In this document: one piece after another, positions 35,335 to 48,564 of the stretch
How positions within the stretch are numbered: the stretch's first letter is position 1
How the letters are laid out: the number at the start of each line of letters is the position of its first letter
The notes under the pieces: generated by a model
The model's input: only the letters and a program-made list of their open reading frames with translations
Database searches by the model: none
What the model was told of the DNA's origin: nothing
Program-made: the position numbers and the translations under genes
Source: Saccopteryx bilineata
Lineage: Eukaryota > Chordata > Mammalia > Chiroptera > Emballonuridae
Length of the DNA stretch: 64,000 nt
Assembly: GCF_036850765.1 (NCBI RefSeq)
Contig: NC_089496.1
Location: 102,820,267 to 102,884,266 of the forward strand
Direction: 5' to 3'

Positions 35335-36209
35335 CAGTGGTCGTCAACCTGGTCCCTACCGCCCACTAGTGGGCATTCCAGCTTTCACGGTGGGTGGTAG
35401 CGGAGCAACCAAAGTATAAATAAAAAGATAGATTTAACTATAGTAAGTTGTTTTATAAAGATTTATTCTGCCAAACTTAGCAAAAATCCGACATAAAGTA
35501 CTTGGTAAGTAATTATTATTATATGCTTTAACTTGCTGTAACTCTGCTTTATAAATTTTATAAAGTTACTTTCCTACTTTATAAATCACCATTACTGTGG
35601 AACCAGTGGGTAGTTAGAAAATTTTACTACTAACAGAGATATAAAAGTGGGCTGTAGGAATAAAAAGGTTGACTAGCCCTGCACTAGCAGAATAAATCTT
35701 TATAAAACAACTTACTATAGTTAAATCTATCTCTTTTTTTTTGTATTTTCCTGAAGTTGGAATCAGGGAGGCAGTCAGACAGACTCACGCATGTGCCTGA
35801 CCAGGATCAACCTGGCATGCCCACCAGGGGGCGATGCTCTGCCCATCTGGGGTGCTGCTCTGTTGTGACCAGAGCCATTCTAGCGCCTGAGGCAGAGGCC
35901 ATGGAGCCATCCTCAGCGCCCGGGCCAATTTTGCTCCAATGGAGCCTTGGCTGCAGGAGGGGAAGAGAGAGACAGAGAGGAAGGAGAGGGGGAGGGGTGG
36001 AGAAGCAGGTGGGCACTTCTCCTGTGTGCCCTGGCTGGGAATCAAACCCAGGACTCCTGCACGCCAGGCCAACACTCTACCACTGAGACAACCGGCCAGG
36101 GCCTAGTTAAATCTATCTTTCTATTTATACTTTGGTTGCTCCGCTACTGCCCACCATGAAAGCTGGAACACCCACTAGTGGGTGGTAGGGACCAGGTTGA
36201 CTACCACTG
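35335..36209. mobile_element. Composite hAT element with inverted arms
   Basis: The outer ends CAGTGGTCGTCAACCTGG and its inverted counterpart at 36209 form arms of about 137 bp: 35335-35471, and 35687-36209 minus the SINE. A second, internal end, 'aggttgactagccctg', at about 35666-35681 suggests a full element (35335-35681) joined to an inverted half-copy. Flanking 8-bp duplications GACTAGAG and GTCTAGTG match at 6 of 8. Confidence 0.75.
35733..36103 (-). mobile_element. Rhin-1-like SINE inside hAT
   Basis: A 15-bp duplication, TAGTTAAATCTATCT, lies at 35718-35732 and 36104-36118. It is more diverged than the copies at 21336 and 52354. Confidence 0.88.
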
Positions 36210-36229
36210 GTCTAGTGGGAGAAGGTAGA

Positions 36230-36640
36230 TTGGACAGGGGACATGTAAACTCATTTAATCAACTAGGTAATTTCAGACAGTGGTAAGTGCTCTGGTAAAA
36301 GAGTATTAAGGTGTATAGCTGGGACTGTTTTGGCCAAGCATGTGAAGAACAAGGGAAAGTTTCCTAGTCAGAGGAAAGACAGTGCAAAGGTCCTGAGGCA
36401 GGAATGTGTGGTATATTAGAGCTGCAGAAGGAAGGCTGGTACGGCTCAGTCAGGAAGAAAGTAGTAGAGCAGTTTGGAAAGGAGGATGGGAATCAGCTCA
36501 TAGAAGGCTTTGTAGCCTGTGGGAGGAAGTTTTATATTTATCTTAAGAGCAATGGGCACCAGTTATATGAGGATTTGCAATCTGATGTGTGTAAAAGTGC
36601 AAGCAGGAAGCCCACGAGGAGGCTCTTCATTTGTTCACTC
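36230..36640. repeat. Ancient interspersed repeat, unnamed
   Basis: The order 'gtgcaaaggtcctgaggcag', 'gaaggctttgtagcctgtg', 'gcaatgggcaccagttatat' recurs as a mid-frequency ancient mammalian repeat in my memory, but I cannot name the family. Similar phrasing occurs near 63430-63600. Confidence 0.35.
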
Positions 36641-39600
36641 GGCAAATATTTACTGAGCACCTATCTGCCGGGTAACGTGCTGGTACCCATGTTTAGGAAG
36701 CTTATGGCCTCCTGTGTTGTAGGAGGAGACATGGCAACATGCCAATCTCAGCTCAGGATACTTCCAATCTCCCATTAAAATGTCAAATGAATTAAGACAT
36801 CCCCAAGGGCTGAAGTCTGTGGCCCAGGCTGCCAGTGGGGAAGGATTCAGAAGAAAGGAAGGGCTGAGTGAGGAGAGCTGGAGTGTGGGAAAGGCTTCTT
36901 TGATGTAGGACTCAACCGGGCATTGAAGGAAAGGCAGAGCAGAGAACAGGGCGTCCTCCACCCAGGGGGCCGTGAGGACAGGCTCCAAGGTGGACGGCAC
37001 AGCGGCATCAATGGCGCAGGCTTATTCTGCACAAAGGTTTGTTCAACACGATCCCACAGAGCACATGCTCCATGCCTGCAGGGGGCGGGGAAGGGAGCCC
37101 AGGCTCTGCATCGCAGGAGGATGACTCAGACTCGCTCCTGCCTTCCAGTGATGTCCACCTAGCAAGGAAGATAAGGCAATGATCCACCACACCCCAGAAC
37201 GTGAGAGTTCCATTAGAGCTTTGGAGCAAGCATGGAGGGACCCGGAGAGGAGTGTCTATGTCTGTTACATGTGACAATTGCTGTAGAAGTGTGCATAAAA
37301 ATCTCCATAACTTTCCATGCATACGTAAAAAACGCTTCACACTCTCCGAGTACCTCCATATGCATCCACAGACGTGCCTCATGAGGGATGCATAGCAGGT
37401 GTGACGGTGACTCACATTTTCCTTGTGAATACATGCAGTGCTCTCTGGAAGCCCCGCCCTGCACAGCCCTGGCCTCCCCTGCTCCACTGTCCGTGGACAG
37501 CCGCCAGGATGTGAGCAATGGCAATAGAGAGAAGTGGACAGGCTCAGGACACAGTTAGAAGGTGGAACATTCAGGACCTGCTGTTGGATTGAGTAGGGGG
37601 GTGAGGGACAGAGGAGGATCAAGGATGACAATAAGATTTACAGGGGGTAGAAAAAACACACATTGAGCCGGGAAACAAGATAAAGCTCCAGCTCAGCTAC
37701 TAAGAGGCTGCTTGATTCTAGGCAAGCATTTCCTTCTCTAGGACTCAGTTCTCTCGTCTGTAAAATGAAACCCAGTAACTAAAGTCCTTTATGTATGTAT
37801 TTGTGTATGTATTTAATATATACCAAAATGTACATAAATGAGATACTGAACGGTCATTTGATCAGCTCTTTAATGTAAGACACGAAGCACACCAACACAG
37901 CTGAGGGCTCTTTGAGCACCAGGCACCCCTGAGACCCTCCTACCCCCGATAGAACCATGCTACTGGATTGGGCATTGGTCATCTTTAGTGTCCTTTTAAG
38001 GTTTAATACTAACTGGTATTTTCCTGCATCTTATGGTTTAACAATGCCTCCCACTTTTTTGTATAGTTGAGTTGTGATTGACAGAAAGCTTCCGTACGGA
38101 ACATCTCAAGTGACTTCCTGTGAGAGCGGTTGCCCATGGAGGGTCAGCTCCGCGTTCAGGTGAGCAAGGTGAGTGTCAGAGTGGGACGGGCCAGGCATCA
38201 GCGCCTCCGCCACGCTCGCCACGCTTCATGCCTGGCTTTCCGCCGCTACCTTCTTTTCCTGCGCACTTACACCCACAACTAGACTGTAAGCTCTCGAGAG
38301 TGGGGACCTTGTCCCTGAACCTGTGCCAGTGTGGCGAGGTGATAAAGTTCAGGATTCAATCAAAGAAGCAGTGATGAGGGTGAGGCAGCCCACATCTAGG
38401 GAGGCTTCATGGGCGACAGAAGATAAGGGATGCAGGAGAGGAACGGGATGAGTGATGTTCAACAAAGTAATTAAGAGAGCTTTAAAAAAAAAATTAAAGA
38501 GCTTAATCAATCAGAACCCAAGACAGAGCATACTATACACAATTTTGCTCCTACAAGCCAAACCCCCAATGTTTAAAAAGCAAAATAAGGAGGTTTTCAG
38601 AATAGTTGTAAGAAACCATAGTGGTTATCTAGGTCACTTGTTGGCACAACCCTGGCCTTCCTGCAAATGTAATACATGCCTAGCAAAATGCAGGGAGGAT
38701 CGTATTATTATTACATGTTGTAATTATATTACAATTAAGTATATATTATATTATATTATATTAAAATTATATTATAATTATCTTACAATTAAGTATAACA
38801 TTTCAGAAATTAGTAAATTTAGGGCTAGGGAACTTCAGGGCAAAGGTATTAAAGACAGCTATAAGCTTAAAAAATCATCTTCCACAAAACTGGAGGGTAC
38901 GTCTTTTGTTCATAGGTTTCTCAGAGTCTCAACCCATCAGTAGGGAAATGAGAACTTCTTACATACTACGAATTGGCTGAAACAGAGGAGTTTACTTGAG
39001 AAATAAATCTCCCAGATTTCAGGGAGGCCTTAGGAAGGCTGGACTAATTTTGTCAAGTGTCTGGTGTCTTTTAGAAAAAACAAAACCAACTATGTTGTTC
39101 CTTATCTCAACCTCTTGGTCAGTTTTACCCGGAGCACTTGAATGCTCTTATTTATTCCTATTTCTAGGTTCCTATCTGTAAAACTAAGACTTAAAACTTT
39201 CTCAACTGGTTTTCATAAAGAAAGAAGAATCGTTATGACTGGGAAGACCACTGCGATTTGCAGAACGAGTCCTTCAGTGTATAACCCAAACAGACCAACT
39301 AAATGAAGCTTTGCTTGTTCATGACAAGTCTCCTATGAGCTAGGAGTAAAACAGGTGGCTCTACTGTTTCTAAGGATGCTTTTCCTAGTGACAGGGACAG
39401 GACTAGGAACAACCACAGGGCTGGGTCTTGGGTGGGCAGTGCTAGTCATTGTACATACAGATAGCAATGATGATCACTCATGCCGAGTGTTGAATGTTTT
39501 ACACACACCTTGTCCTTAAGCTTTCTCACATATAATAGAGCACTATCACTTAGATTTCCTCTATTCTTAAAGACAAGGGAACACGAGCTCATAGTGGCCA

Positions 39601-40600
39601 GGAACTTGCCTAGTCACCAAGGGAGAAAATGGGGAAGTCAGAATTCAAACCCAGACCTGTCTGCCTCTAGACAGCGCTTAGGCATTCTGCCATCTCATCC
39701 CCCACAATGACTTTCTCCAACAAGACCTGTATTCTGAACTGTTTCTTTACTAAGTTTGCACAGATCCAGCCACTGGCACTGCTAGAGACAGGACTGCTTA
39801 TTACCATATCAGAGCAAAGAAAATCAGCATGTGACCCTGGCCTCATTAGCATGAGGCTTAATCTCCTCAGGTAGCCAGTCTTGGCCAATTACCTTTTTAT
39901 TATAAGCAACTGTTATGTTTGTGCTTCCCAGGTTACTCGTGGCTCAACAAGAGTAATAAAGTGATAGCAGCTACCGGAGCGATGCTAACAATTAGCTTGC
40001 CTTAAGTCCAAGGGCAAAACACAGTCTTAAGTGTCCTACTGGCTCCTTAGCTCCAAGACAAACAAGTCTTCCTGCCATCAGATCTGCCTTAAACGACATA
40101 ACATTCTCCAGGTGAAAACACTATGGCTGCAGGCCTGCGTAAGTGAACACAGAGGAAGATGCTTTTGGCAGAAGGGTTCCTTCCACTCTGTGGGCTTGGT
40201 TTATTTTTAGGGAAGATCTCAATTATGATAAGATAGCGCCAAAGAGTTCATGTTCATCATGTTGTTCATGAATGTTAGAAATCTTGACATATCATAATAT
40301 TATACACACACACACATATATCTATATTTATTTATGTGTTTTAAAAGAAGTGAATAGAAAGGAAACACCATGGCCCAGTGGAAAAATAACTGACATCCTA
40401 TGGTTTTTTTTTTTACCTTTTTGGGTTTGAGATTCAACATCCCAATATTACAAAATGTTTTAGGGTGTGGTATTCAATAATACAAAAACAACAACAACAA
40501 AATAAGACAACTATAAATAAATCTTATCTAGCTGATTTCAATTACAGAGCTCCCGCAGCTTGAGCAAACCCTCTCCTCTTAGCCCGGAGTGATTCTTCTT
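36641..40600. other. Intergenic DNA with scattered MIRs
   Basis: Contains a sense MIR at about 37690-37790, an AT-rich (TTATA)n-like stretch at about 38740-38790, an antisense MIR at about 39480-39690 and a CA/TA run at 40303-40325. Open frames do not resemble known proteins. Confidence 0.45.
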
Positions 40601-40699
40601 TATTGAGAATCAAGTTTCTGAGCTATTTCTCAGAGAATGAAATTACAAAACACAAGATAGCAGATTAAAAAAAAAAAACACCACCAAAAACCAAAAAAC

Positions 40700-41335
40700 A
40701 ACCTGTCACCAGGTATCCCTGCTGGATATCAAGTGACTGGGTCAGGAACTCAGTCGGAAACTCTGCTTAAGGAAGAGCAGAACAAATCCCTGTCGCCTAG
40801 GAGGCCAAACCGAGTATTGTTTTAGTTCTGCAGGAGATAATGACAATGGAATAGGACATTGTCCCGGGTAATGGTTTCCTGCTGATGGGGAAATGCAGAG
40901 GCAAAACCGAGGTGTTCAGCAAAAACAAACAAGGGGCTGAGCTGCTACCTCCCCTCTGTAGAGAAGCAAAAACTGTTAGTGCTACAACTGAGCCCCTCCC
41001 AGCGGCTTCCCTTCAGTTATAAAAGTCTTGCCTTTGGAGGTGCTCTGAGCTGGGGTGTCACTGGGTTGGGGGTCGGAGTACGGAGGCTCACTGAGCTCCT
41101 GGCTCTACTAAACTGCTGTCTTCAGAGATGAGCTGTGGGGACCACATTGGAGCCTGACCAGCCCTTGGACAAAACAGGCTTTCCAAAAAACACGATCACT
41201 GCAGTGACTGAGTACAAGACCAGATCTCCCTGCCTCGGGTCTTCCCCCCACCCCGGCCCACCCATTGTATAACTAACTGCTGGTCACACTGCCATACTTT
41301 GTATCAATAAAGTTTCGTATTTCTCCAAGTGAAAG
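40700..41335 (+). mobile_element. Possible solo LTR of an endogenous retrovirus
   Basis: Promoter-like TATAAAAG at 41018-41025 followed 280 bp later by AATAAA at 41306-41311, in a block ending 'agtttcgtatttctcc'. The U3-R-U5-like arrangement suggests an LTR. Boundaries and flanking duplications are not resolved, no viral coding sequence adjoins it, and a single-exon transcript promoter is the alternative. Confidence 0.4.
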
Positions 41336-41339
41336 CTTT

Positions 41340-44060
41340 AAGCTTTTATTTTATCAGTAGTAATCAGGGGATGCCTGAAGAATAAAACCAATAATGCATT
41401 CACTTGACAATAGAAAAATCAGTACCGTAGGGTGTTTTTTTTTTCCTTTTCCTTATAAAATAGTACTAAATGTAGAGATCCTCTAATGTGTCTCTCAAAA
41501 CACAATTTCAATCTGGCAAACAGTGAGAAGTGATTGAAAATAAAAAATTTTAGAAAGTAATACATATCCTTTCATATTTGAAACAAACAAAAATAAATAA
41601 ATACAGATGCAGGACCAACGCCGTATTCCTGGCGACTGGAGCTTCTGCAGAACACACAGCTTACTCCACGGAGCAGATGAAAAGAGCCCGGATTCCCGCT
41701 GGCTGTGTTCTGGCATTCCACAAACTTCTACCATCTCCATTAAAGCTACCTGGCGTTCAAGAGTTGAGGTGCAATTCATCTTTGCTGTTAATGAGACATT
41801 TTACAAGCATATTTTTTCCCCTTGGGGACATTTTTTTGATTGGATAAAAATAAATGGGAAATGGATATTAAAAAACAACAACTGCCTCGACTGGTGATTG
41901 GCTTGCTTAGAATTCTCTGGGCAAGCATTTCACTTCCTGATAACTGCCCATTGCCTCTCCCATTCCAAATTCTTCCTCCTTCAGGCCGACGCGGGACATG
42001 GACCCACTGCTTTGTGCTGCTGGGGCTCCTTCATGTGTTTCCACGGGAGAATTATTTACCATCAGCTGTCAGGGTGTTCCCCCTTCAACTTTTCTTTTCC
42101 TTCTAAAATCATACTTTTCTATAAAGAAGGATACCAGATACATAGTAATAGGAACGAGGCATTTGGGGTTAAACACACAACTTTCTGATGTTTTTCCTGA
42201 CCACTATATGTGTCTTATCATGTCACTAGCAGAAAAGGATTCTGGCCTGAATACCCATTGGAGGGTGACAGTTAATATATGTATCACAGTAATTACTCTG
42301 AAGTTTCTAATTTTGAGACATTCTTTTTGAAGAAATAAAAAGAAAACCCTTAATTGTGAATTGCTTTTTGGCCTCAGTTCTCTGTCTATGATTAGCTTAT
42401 TTTTTTCTCTCACCTTTCTGGGTTGGTGAGGGCTTCTTCGTTAATCGATATTCCAGTAGGTGGTAAAAGTATCAGTTAATTTTGAAGGTGTTTTGTAAAT
42501 TTGGTCAGTAATGTAAATTACCATCACAGAATCCTCAAGAGGTTGAGAAAATAGATGGGAAGAACAATAAACTAGTTTGAAGGACTAAAGTGAAGGGGGG
42601 GTGCAGTAAAAATTACATAGGGACAGAAGAAAAAAACTTCAATTTCAAGATCTAGTTGCTTTAGCACAAAATTAAAGTCCAAGACTTTTTGTATTAGGTA
42701 GACTCAATTCCAAGTTATTATTAACAACATGGGAAGAAATCAAAGCAGTTTTCTGGTATGTCCCCAGGTACTCAAGGCTGACCAAACAAAACGAGCTACA
42801 GGAAAGGGATGATAATTAGTAACAAATATGAAAGTATATAGACACTTTGGACAATTTCAAACTTAATGCCTCCTCTTCTCCCATGTCTGAGTGCTTCATA
42901 CAAAACGAGGGACTGTTTTGAATTTTGTCTTTATTGTCCATGAGTCTGGCCAGGATTTCCCTAGCTTGGTCAGCATGCCCAGGATACTGGCTGGGCGTAA
43001 CATTGATCCCACGTCCAAAATTCCGACCACCCTGATAGGCGTGGGCTGCCTAAACTTGCATCATTTCAGGACTTGCCAGAAAGTAGCATTCTCCAGGAAT
43101 GCAAATTTCTGAGAACTCGGCTTCAACAAGAGCAAAGTCCAGACACCCAGGGATATGTTCAGCTCAAAAATCTGAGGAAATTCATGGTTGTGAAGGCTGT
43201 GTTCCAACTCCTGTTTTTTTAGAGTTCAAGAAACATTATGTTTACTGCAAAATTTCTCTAAGAAAACATTCGAGGGATTATTTTAAAGTTTCAGGAAAAG
43301 CTATTTGGTAAAAGTGGAAAGTTTTCAACTTCAGAGACTTTTTTAAAAAAGGAAACATATTTCAATCACTGTAATATACACTTCAAAGGCAATTTATAGT
43401 AACTGTAGCCCTCCCGATGACTAAGGTGCCATTGAAATTTCCAAGTTGAAACATTCATCCTTGCATTCAGGAAAAAAACCTCTTGACAATTTTGAAAAAT
43501 ATTTTAAAATATGGGAGCAATTGTAAAATCGCTTTCACCTGTGCAATATCCTTTTTCATGACTGTTTCCAAATTACATAGCTAGAGTTACAGATTTTTCA
43601 CAAACAGTTTCATTTGTGATAGTTATGTGGCTGTAATTCCAGACTGCTATTTCACGCTATTGAAAGGTATGAGGCTATCTTCGCCCTCTCTTCCTCCTCC
43701 TGTTGCTTAAACCGCCTAAGAAAACGTCAAGAAATTCAGTATGAGGAAGGGAAAACAGGAGGTAGAGATCGTATTCAAAGGACTGCAATCCATCACAGGA
43801 GAAGTATTAAGTTGATAATAGTTGGGGTTACCTCCCTGCTCCTCGTCCTCCATCTGTGCAATGGGCTAGCACCCCAGGACTGCCATGCCTGAGGGTGCAG
43901 AAGGAAGTCAGACGCTGCAGAGCTGCTAAGGACACAGCCAGCTGTCTCCTGACTTAGACTATTGGAAAGCTTCCTGGCCTCTCGGAGGAAGCCAATCCCA
44001 ATCCGCCCGGTGTCCTTCTTGCCTTCTAGAAGCGACAGGAAACGCACACGGATGCTGGGC
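41340..44060. other. Intergenic, no feature recognised
   Basis: AT-rich unique-looking DNA. Open frames of up to about 110 codons at 41.5-42.3 kb overlap on both strands and have no known domain. Confidence 0.45.
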
Positions 44061-44109
44061 AGTGCTTACGTTTTTAGTTTATTGGCTTTATGAGGGCTGT
44101 TTAGGACTC

Positions 44110-45170
44110 TCTCGGGGCTAAGCTGCAGGACAGTGGGGGCGGGGGACAAGGTGGGGAGAGAGAAGTCGGAGAGGAGAGTCGGCGTGGTAAGCAGCAGCGA
44201 GGAGACCCCAAGAGGGACAGGCGATGGCGAAGGCGGAGAGCGCAGGCTGGTTTGGGATGGGGAGAGGCAGGGCGGGACCCTGGCCGCGGCCGGGCAGGAG
44301 GGCCAGGCTGGGCTAAGCTTGGGGGGCCACTGATCCCTGGGGCGCGCGCTCTGCAGTCGGGCCGGCCCCTTCGTCAGGCCGCTGGCCACCGGCCCCCGCG
44401 CCCCGTCCCCTGTGGCCGCCGCGGGGAGGTAGGAGCCGCGGGGCCGGCCTTCCTCGGCCGGGTCCTCCCGCGGCGGTGGCAGTCCCCGGCTGGGTGGCCC
44501 GTCAGACGGGGCGGGGTGGGCGCGTCGTCCTGGAGGTGGTGATTGCAGGAGGGGAGGACACAGCACCGTCTGGGGCTCCCTGAGCGTCTCAGATTTGGCC
44601 GGGCCGGCTAGGGACCCGCAGCGAGGGCGCGAGCTCTGCTTCTGGCTGGGGACAGCCGAGAGCGGAGCGCATTGGGCGGGCCCGCCAGCCCCCCAGCCGC
44701 GGCTGCCCTTCCTCGGCTCTGGACGTGCCCCATCCCAGCCGGGTCCCGAGTGACCCCGAGTCGCGGCGCTCCCGAGGTCCCGGCGCGGACCCGCCTGCGG
44801 GGCCGGAAAGGAGGCGGTCTGCGCGCCTCGACCTCCCGAGCGCCGACGGCTGGGGGCGCGGAGGCCCCTCCCGGGACTGGCGCCCCGCCCGCCCCGCGCC
44901 CCCACCTCCGCGTCCGGCCCCTCCTCGGGCCTCGGGGACCCTGGCCGGGAGCGGGCGCCGCAGCGGCCTGTCCCCAGCGAGCCCAGAAGCGCCTTCTCGC
45001 ACTTTCCTCTCGGGCCGGGGCCCGAAATTCCCGCAACACCGCGTGGGAAGGGCGGGGAAGCCCCGACAGGCAAAGCTTTTCCGCACGCGGCGCCGGAGGA
45101 GGCCCTGGTGGCTCGCGGGGCCCGGGGGGTCGCCCCCCACATAGCCTAGGGGGGTGGGAGGGGCAGGCTG
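44110..45170. promoter_or_regulatory. Isolated CpG island between VAX1 and KCNK18
   Basis: About 1 kb of CpG-dense, GC-rich DNA with sharp edges in AT-rich surroundings. A 358-codon minus-strand frame (44066-45142) is Pro/Arg/Gly-rich, overlaps open frames on the other strand and has no recognisable domain, so it is not called a gene. In human, a lncRNA host gene for a microRNA lies in the equivalent interval, so this could be a non-coding RNA promoter. I do not find that microRNA here. Confidence 0.6.
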
Positions 45171-45199
45171 GGCCTCTGGACAGTTTCACGACTACTTAA

Positions 45200-47100
45200 A
45201 TATTCCCCCTCGATTTTCACAAGGGTGACTGCCCTCTCCCCTTGGTAAAGCACCGATAGGTGACCCCTCCGGTGACCGGGGCAGCAGGCAGTAGGTCTTG
45301 GTAGGCGACCCCAGGCCAGGGGTTAGGTTTCTGTTGCATCTGAGAAACTGGGCGGCATCAAAGAATAAACTTACAGTAAGACTGGGCCTACACTTAATTC
45401 ATTAAAAAATTTTTTTTAAGCTTCAAGTTGTCTAATTTGCCTTTTTGCTTCGATTTAAAATATCAGTAAAGGTTTCTTAGTGGTACCGAGAGGATAAAAG
45501 ATGGTGGTTGGATCTCCCTTAAGTTGGTGTCCAGTTTGCCTTCATTTCTGTCGGTTTTCCCAGAGTTGTCCCGCAGCATCCACATAAAATATTTCCCCCT
45601 GTAGAACTCTTGCGATAAAACCAGATTTTTCTATGTGGATGATGCTATGTCAAAAGAGGTCGGCAGCAGCTGGTCGGGCTTTGCCGGAGAACATTTCCTA
45701 TAAGTCAGAGTCCATGCACCTGCAAACCATTGATTTCCGTTCCTGTGTCGTCAGCTTGCTGTTCGCTTTCTCCTGAGATTATGACAATAATAATAATAAT
45801 AATAACTAGGAGACAAACAGCTCTTGAGAAGTCATTTGTAACTACCTCTTCTTTGAGGTGTGACACACACACCCACATCCACACACATCCAACCACCCTG
45901 TGGACCTATGTTTTATTTTAGAGGAGCGCAGAATTGCTGGAGTTTTAAAAAAATGATCTATTTACAGACTTGCTAATGCCTCCCCAGAAATCCTGTTTAT
46001 GGGCTTAGTAGTTGTGACAGGGTTAGAAAACCAGTTTAAACTGTTAATCGGCCACAAAAAGGGTCCCAGATTGATGCCTTTCACTTACCTTTGAAAGGCT
46101 ATAAAAGCAATGCTGTACATTGGGACGAAATTAGACAGGGACAAAATCATTACCTTGACTTCTCACAATAAAGACGGCCTTAAAGAGGGGCTATTGATGG
46201 TTTCAAATTACATAACGGTGGTTTCTAAGTTCTTCCTCTGAGCTCAGGGAAAGCAATTTCTAAATGCGAATTCTTCAGAGAACAAACAGCCACAAGCATT
46301 CAAACAGCGACAGGCAGCTGTCTTTTTATTTTATTTATTGCAAAGCAGCTATTAGTAAAAAAAAAAAAAAAAAAAAAAAAATTAACAAAACAAAACAAAA
46401 AAACACCAGAAAAACAGAAACAAAAATCCCAGCAAAATAGGCCGTGCCCAAAGAGAACCACATCCGGTTTATATTTCTCCAAGCTCTGGGCTCACACCTG
46501 GCCCCACTGTGGAAGGGACTGACCTCGGGGCTGGGATCGGCGGTGGAGTTCATATCCCTAAGAGTGGGAACAGCACCTTGCCTACCACCAGGTCCTCTGT
46601 GTCCACTGCTTCTGCGGACTTGAAACCTGGATGCAGCCTAACAGGAACGGCATCCGAAACACTGCACTGAGTCCGGGGTGGGCCTGGGGCTGCGTGTTGG
46701 CGCGAAAGTTCGCCCGTCCCAACCCTGCCCCTCTGGGGTGGCTCCAAGTTGGGGTGGATTATATCAGACCTGTCCTCAGACGGATTTCTGTGTAAATCCA
46801 GAAGGTGATCAAATGCAGACGGCCCACATCCGGCTCTCTTTTGCTTTCAAAGTAGTGCCTGCATTTTCACGGGCTAAGTCGGCTCAAACCCAATCCTCCA
46901 GGTCGCCCCACCCTTTCGAGCGCAGCCGGCACATATCCTACGGGGCACCCACCCGGCTGCCCCAGTTTACACTGCTTTAGAGTCAAACCAGGCGTCGAAC
47001 ACCCACCACTGGCAGCTGTCTACCCATCACAGACATCCAGGACGCCTGCACTGAGCGCGGCGCGCGGAGGGGGCCGAGCGGAAGCGAGCCCCTTTAGCGT
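45200..47100. other. Non-repetitive intergenic DNA beside the CpG island
   Basis: Mostly repeat-free apart from an (AAT)n run at 45785-45805 and a poly-A run at about 46357-46381. The stretch 45950-46230 is AT-rich and repeat-free, a reasonable place for a conserved enhancer, but conservation cannot be judged here. Confidence 0.35.
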
Positions 47101-48059
47101 GTTATGGGGGCCAGGGGACTATTGGGGTCAGAAGTGTTCTAGGAGCAACTTTGCAATGCATTTGAGACACGAGAGAGGAGTCGTGCCTGTGCTGGCCCGG
47201 GCGCCACACTGAGGCTCGATCGCATTCGCTGCGCAGCACTGCCCCCTGGTATCCGGCGCCGAAACTGCCCTGCTCGGCGGCCGCGGGTCTCCTTCCTGGG
47301 CTGCCCAAAGAAACCTTTTCTCCTTTCCAGGCCACAAGCCCTGTCTGAGCTGTCCTGAGGCTTCCGGAAAGCCCTCGTGCCAAGCTTGAAGCCTTCCTCC
47401 TACTCCTCTTCCTCCAACACTCACCTCCCCAGAGAGGACCCAGGGGGCGCAAGGCGCCTAACCAGGCCTCCAGTGTAGCATGCATCCTTTCTTGACTCCG
47501 GTGCCCAAGTCCCAGCTGACCCCTACCTGGAGGGGATGAAAGATGTGGGGGATGCAAGAAGGCCTTGACTACAGGCCCGTGTGAGCGGGGTGGGTAAGGC
47601 TTGTGTACATAGAGACTCATTTGGGGCTGGGCATGTTCCTACTGTAATAAATGTCAGCTCCCAGGTCCTCATTAGTTGGCACCTGGGCTTTCCAGGGGAG
47701 AAAGGAAGTAAGTAGCAGGGCCAGTTTCTTCCCACACCCCAAGTGGGAGAGCTGGGCAGGGCGCCTGGTGAGCAAATTCAAGTGCCAGGGTGTAATCCTT
47801 AGGGACACGACCCCGACAGCCTCACAGCCCAGCCCAGTCAGCCTCTTCTCCCCAGGGGGCTGGCCCTGACCTCTGGGAGGTGCTGGAAGATGACTGTCTC
47901 CTTCTCCAACAGGCACCTGGGATCTAGTGCCAGATGTGGGCAGCAGGGTGGCCCCAGGACACGGCTTACCCTCCCCGTCCCAGTTGGATGATCCATCCCA
48001 TGCTTGGGGGTCTAGCCTTGATGGAGAAGTAGGTGTTTAGATCACCAGAGACAGGGAAG

Positions 48060-48240
48060 GAATGCAGGCTCTGGAACCAGATGGGGCTGGGGTCTCGGCT
48101 TGGCCACCACTGGCTGTGTGACCTTGAGTGAGTTACTTTGCCTCTGCACCTCATTTTCCTGGTTTGATTCTCAGGGTTGTTGTGAGCATTCATTGAGATA
48201 GTGTCCTTACCATGCAGGCATGTGCTAAGTTAGTCAAGGT
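48060..48240 (+). repeat. MIR SINE
   Basis: Sense MIR: 'ggctgtgtgaccttgagtga', 'ctctgcacctcattttcc', 'gggttgttgtgagcattcat'. Confidence 0.65.
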
Positions 48241-48564
48241 CATCATTGATGATTACAGGTATTCACTGCAGGAGAGTCCCACAGCAAGCATCCAGCAGGG
48301 GGCACTGCAGCACAGCACAGGGGCACCTGCATTTCCAGCTCTCAGGGGGCGGGGAAGATACAGAGCAGTGTCATCCCTGAAGGCTGCCTGCCAGTGGCCA
48401 GGAACCTTCCTGGCTCTCTTCTCCACGACCCCGACTTGACACTCTGAAAGGCCTTAGAGCACTTCTCTCAGTTCTGGGAAGCTAGTCATCCTCACTTATG
48501 ATTGCGTCTGGCAGGGACAGCAATGAGAACACTGGGCCTAAGCTGTCACCTACCGGGGCTTAAC

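Noticed and set aside
44066..45142. 358-codon open frame on the minus strand
   Set aside because: CpG-island composition removes stop codons on both strands. The product is low-complexity Pro/Arg/Gly, with no domain, splice context or codon pattern of a gene.
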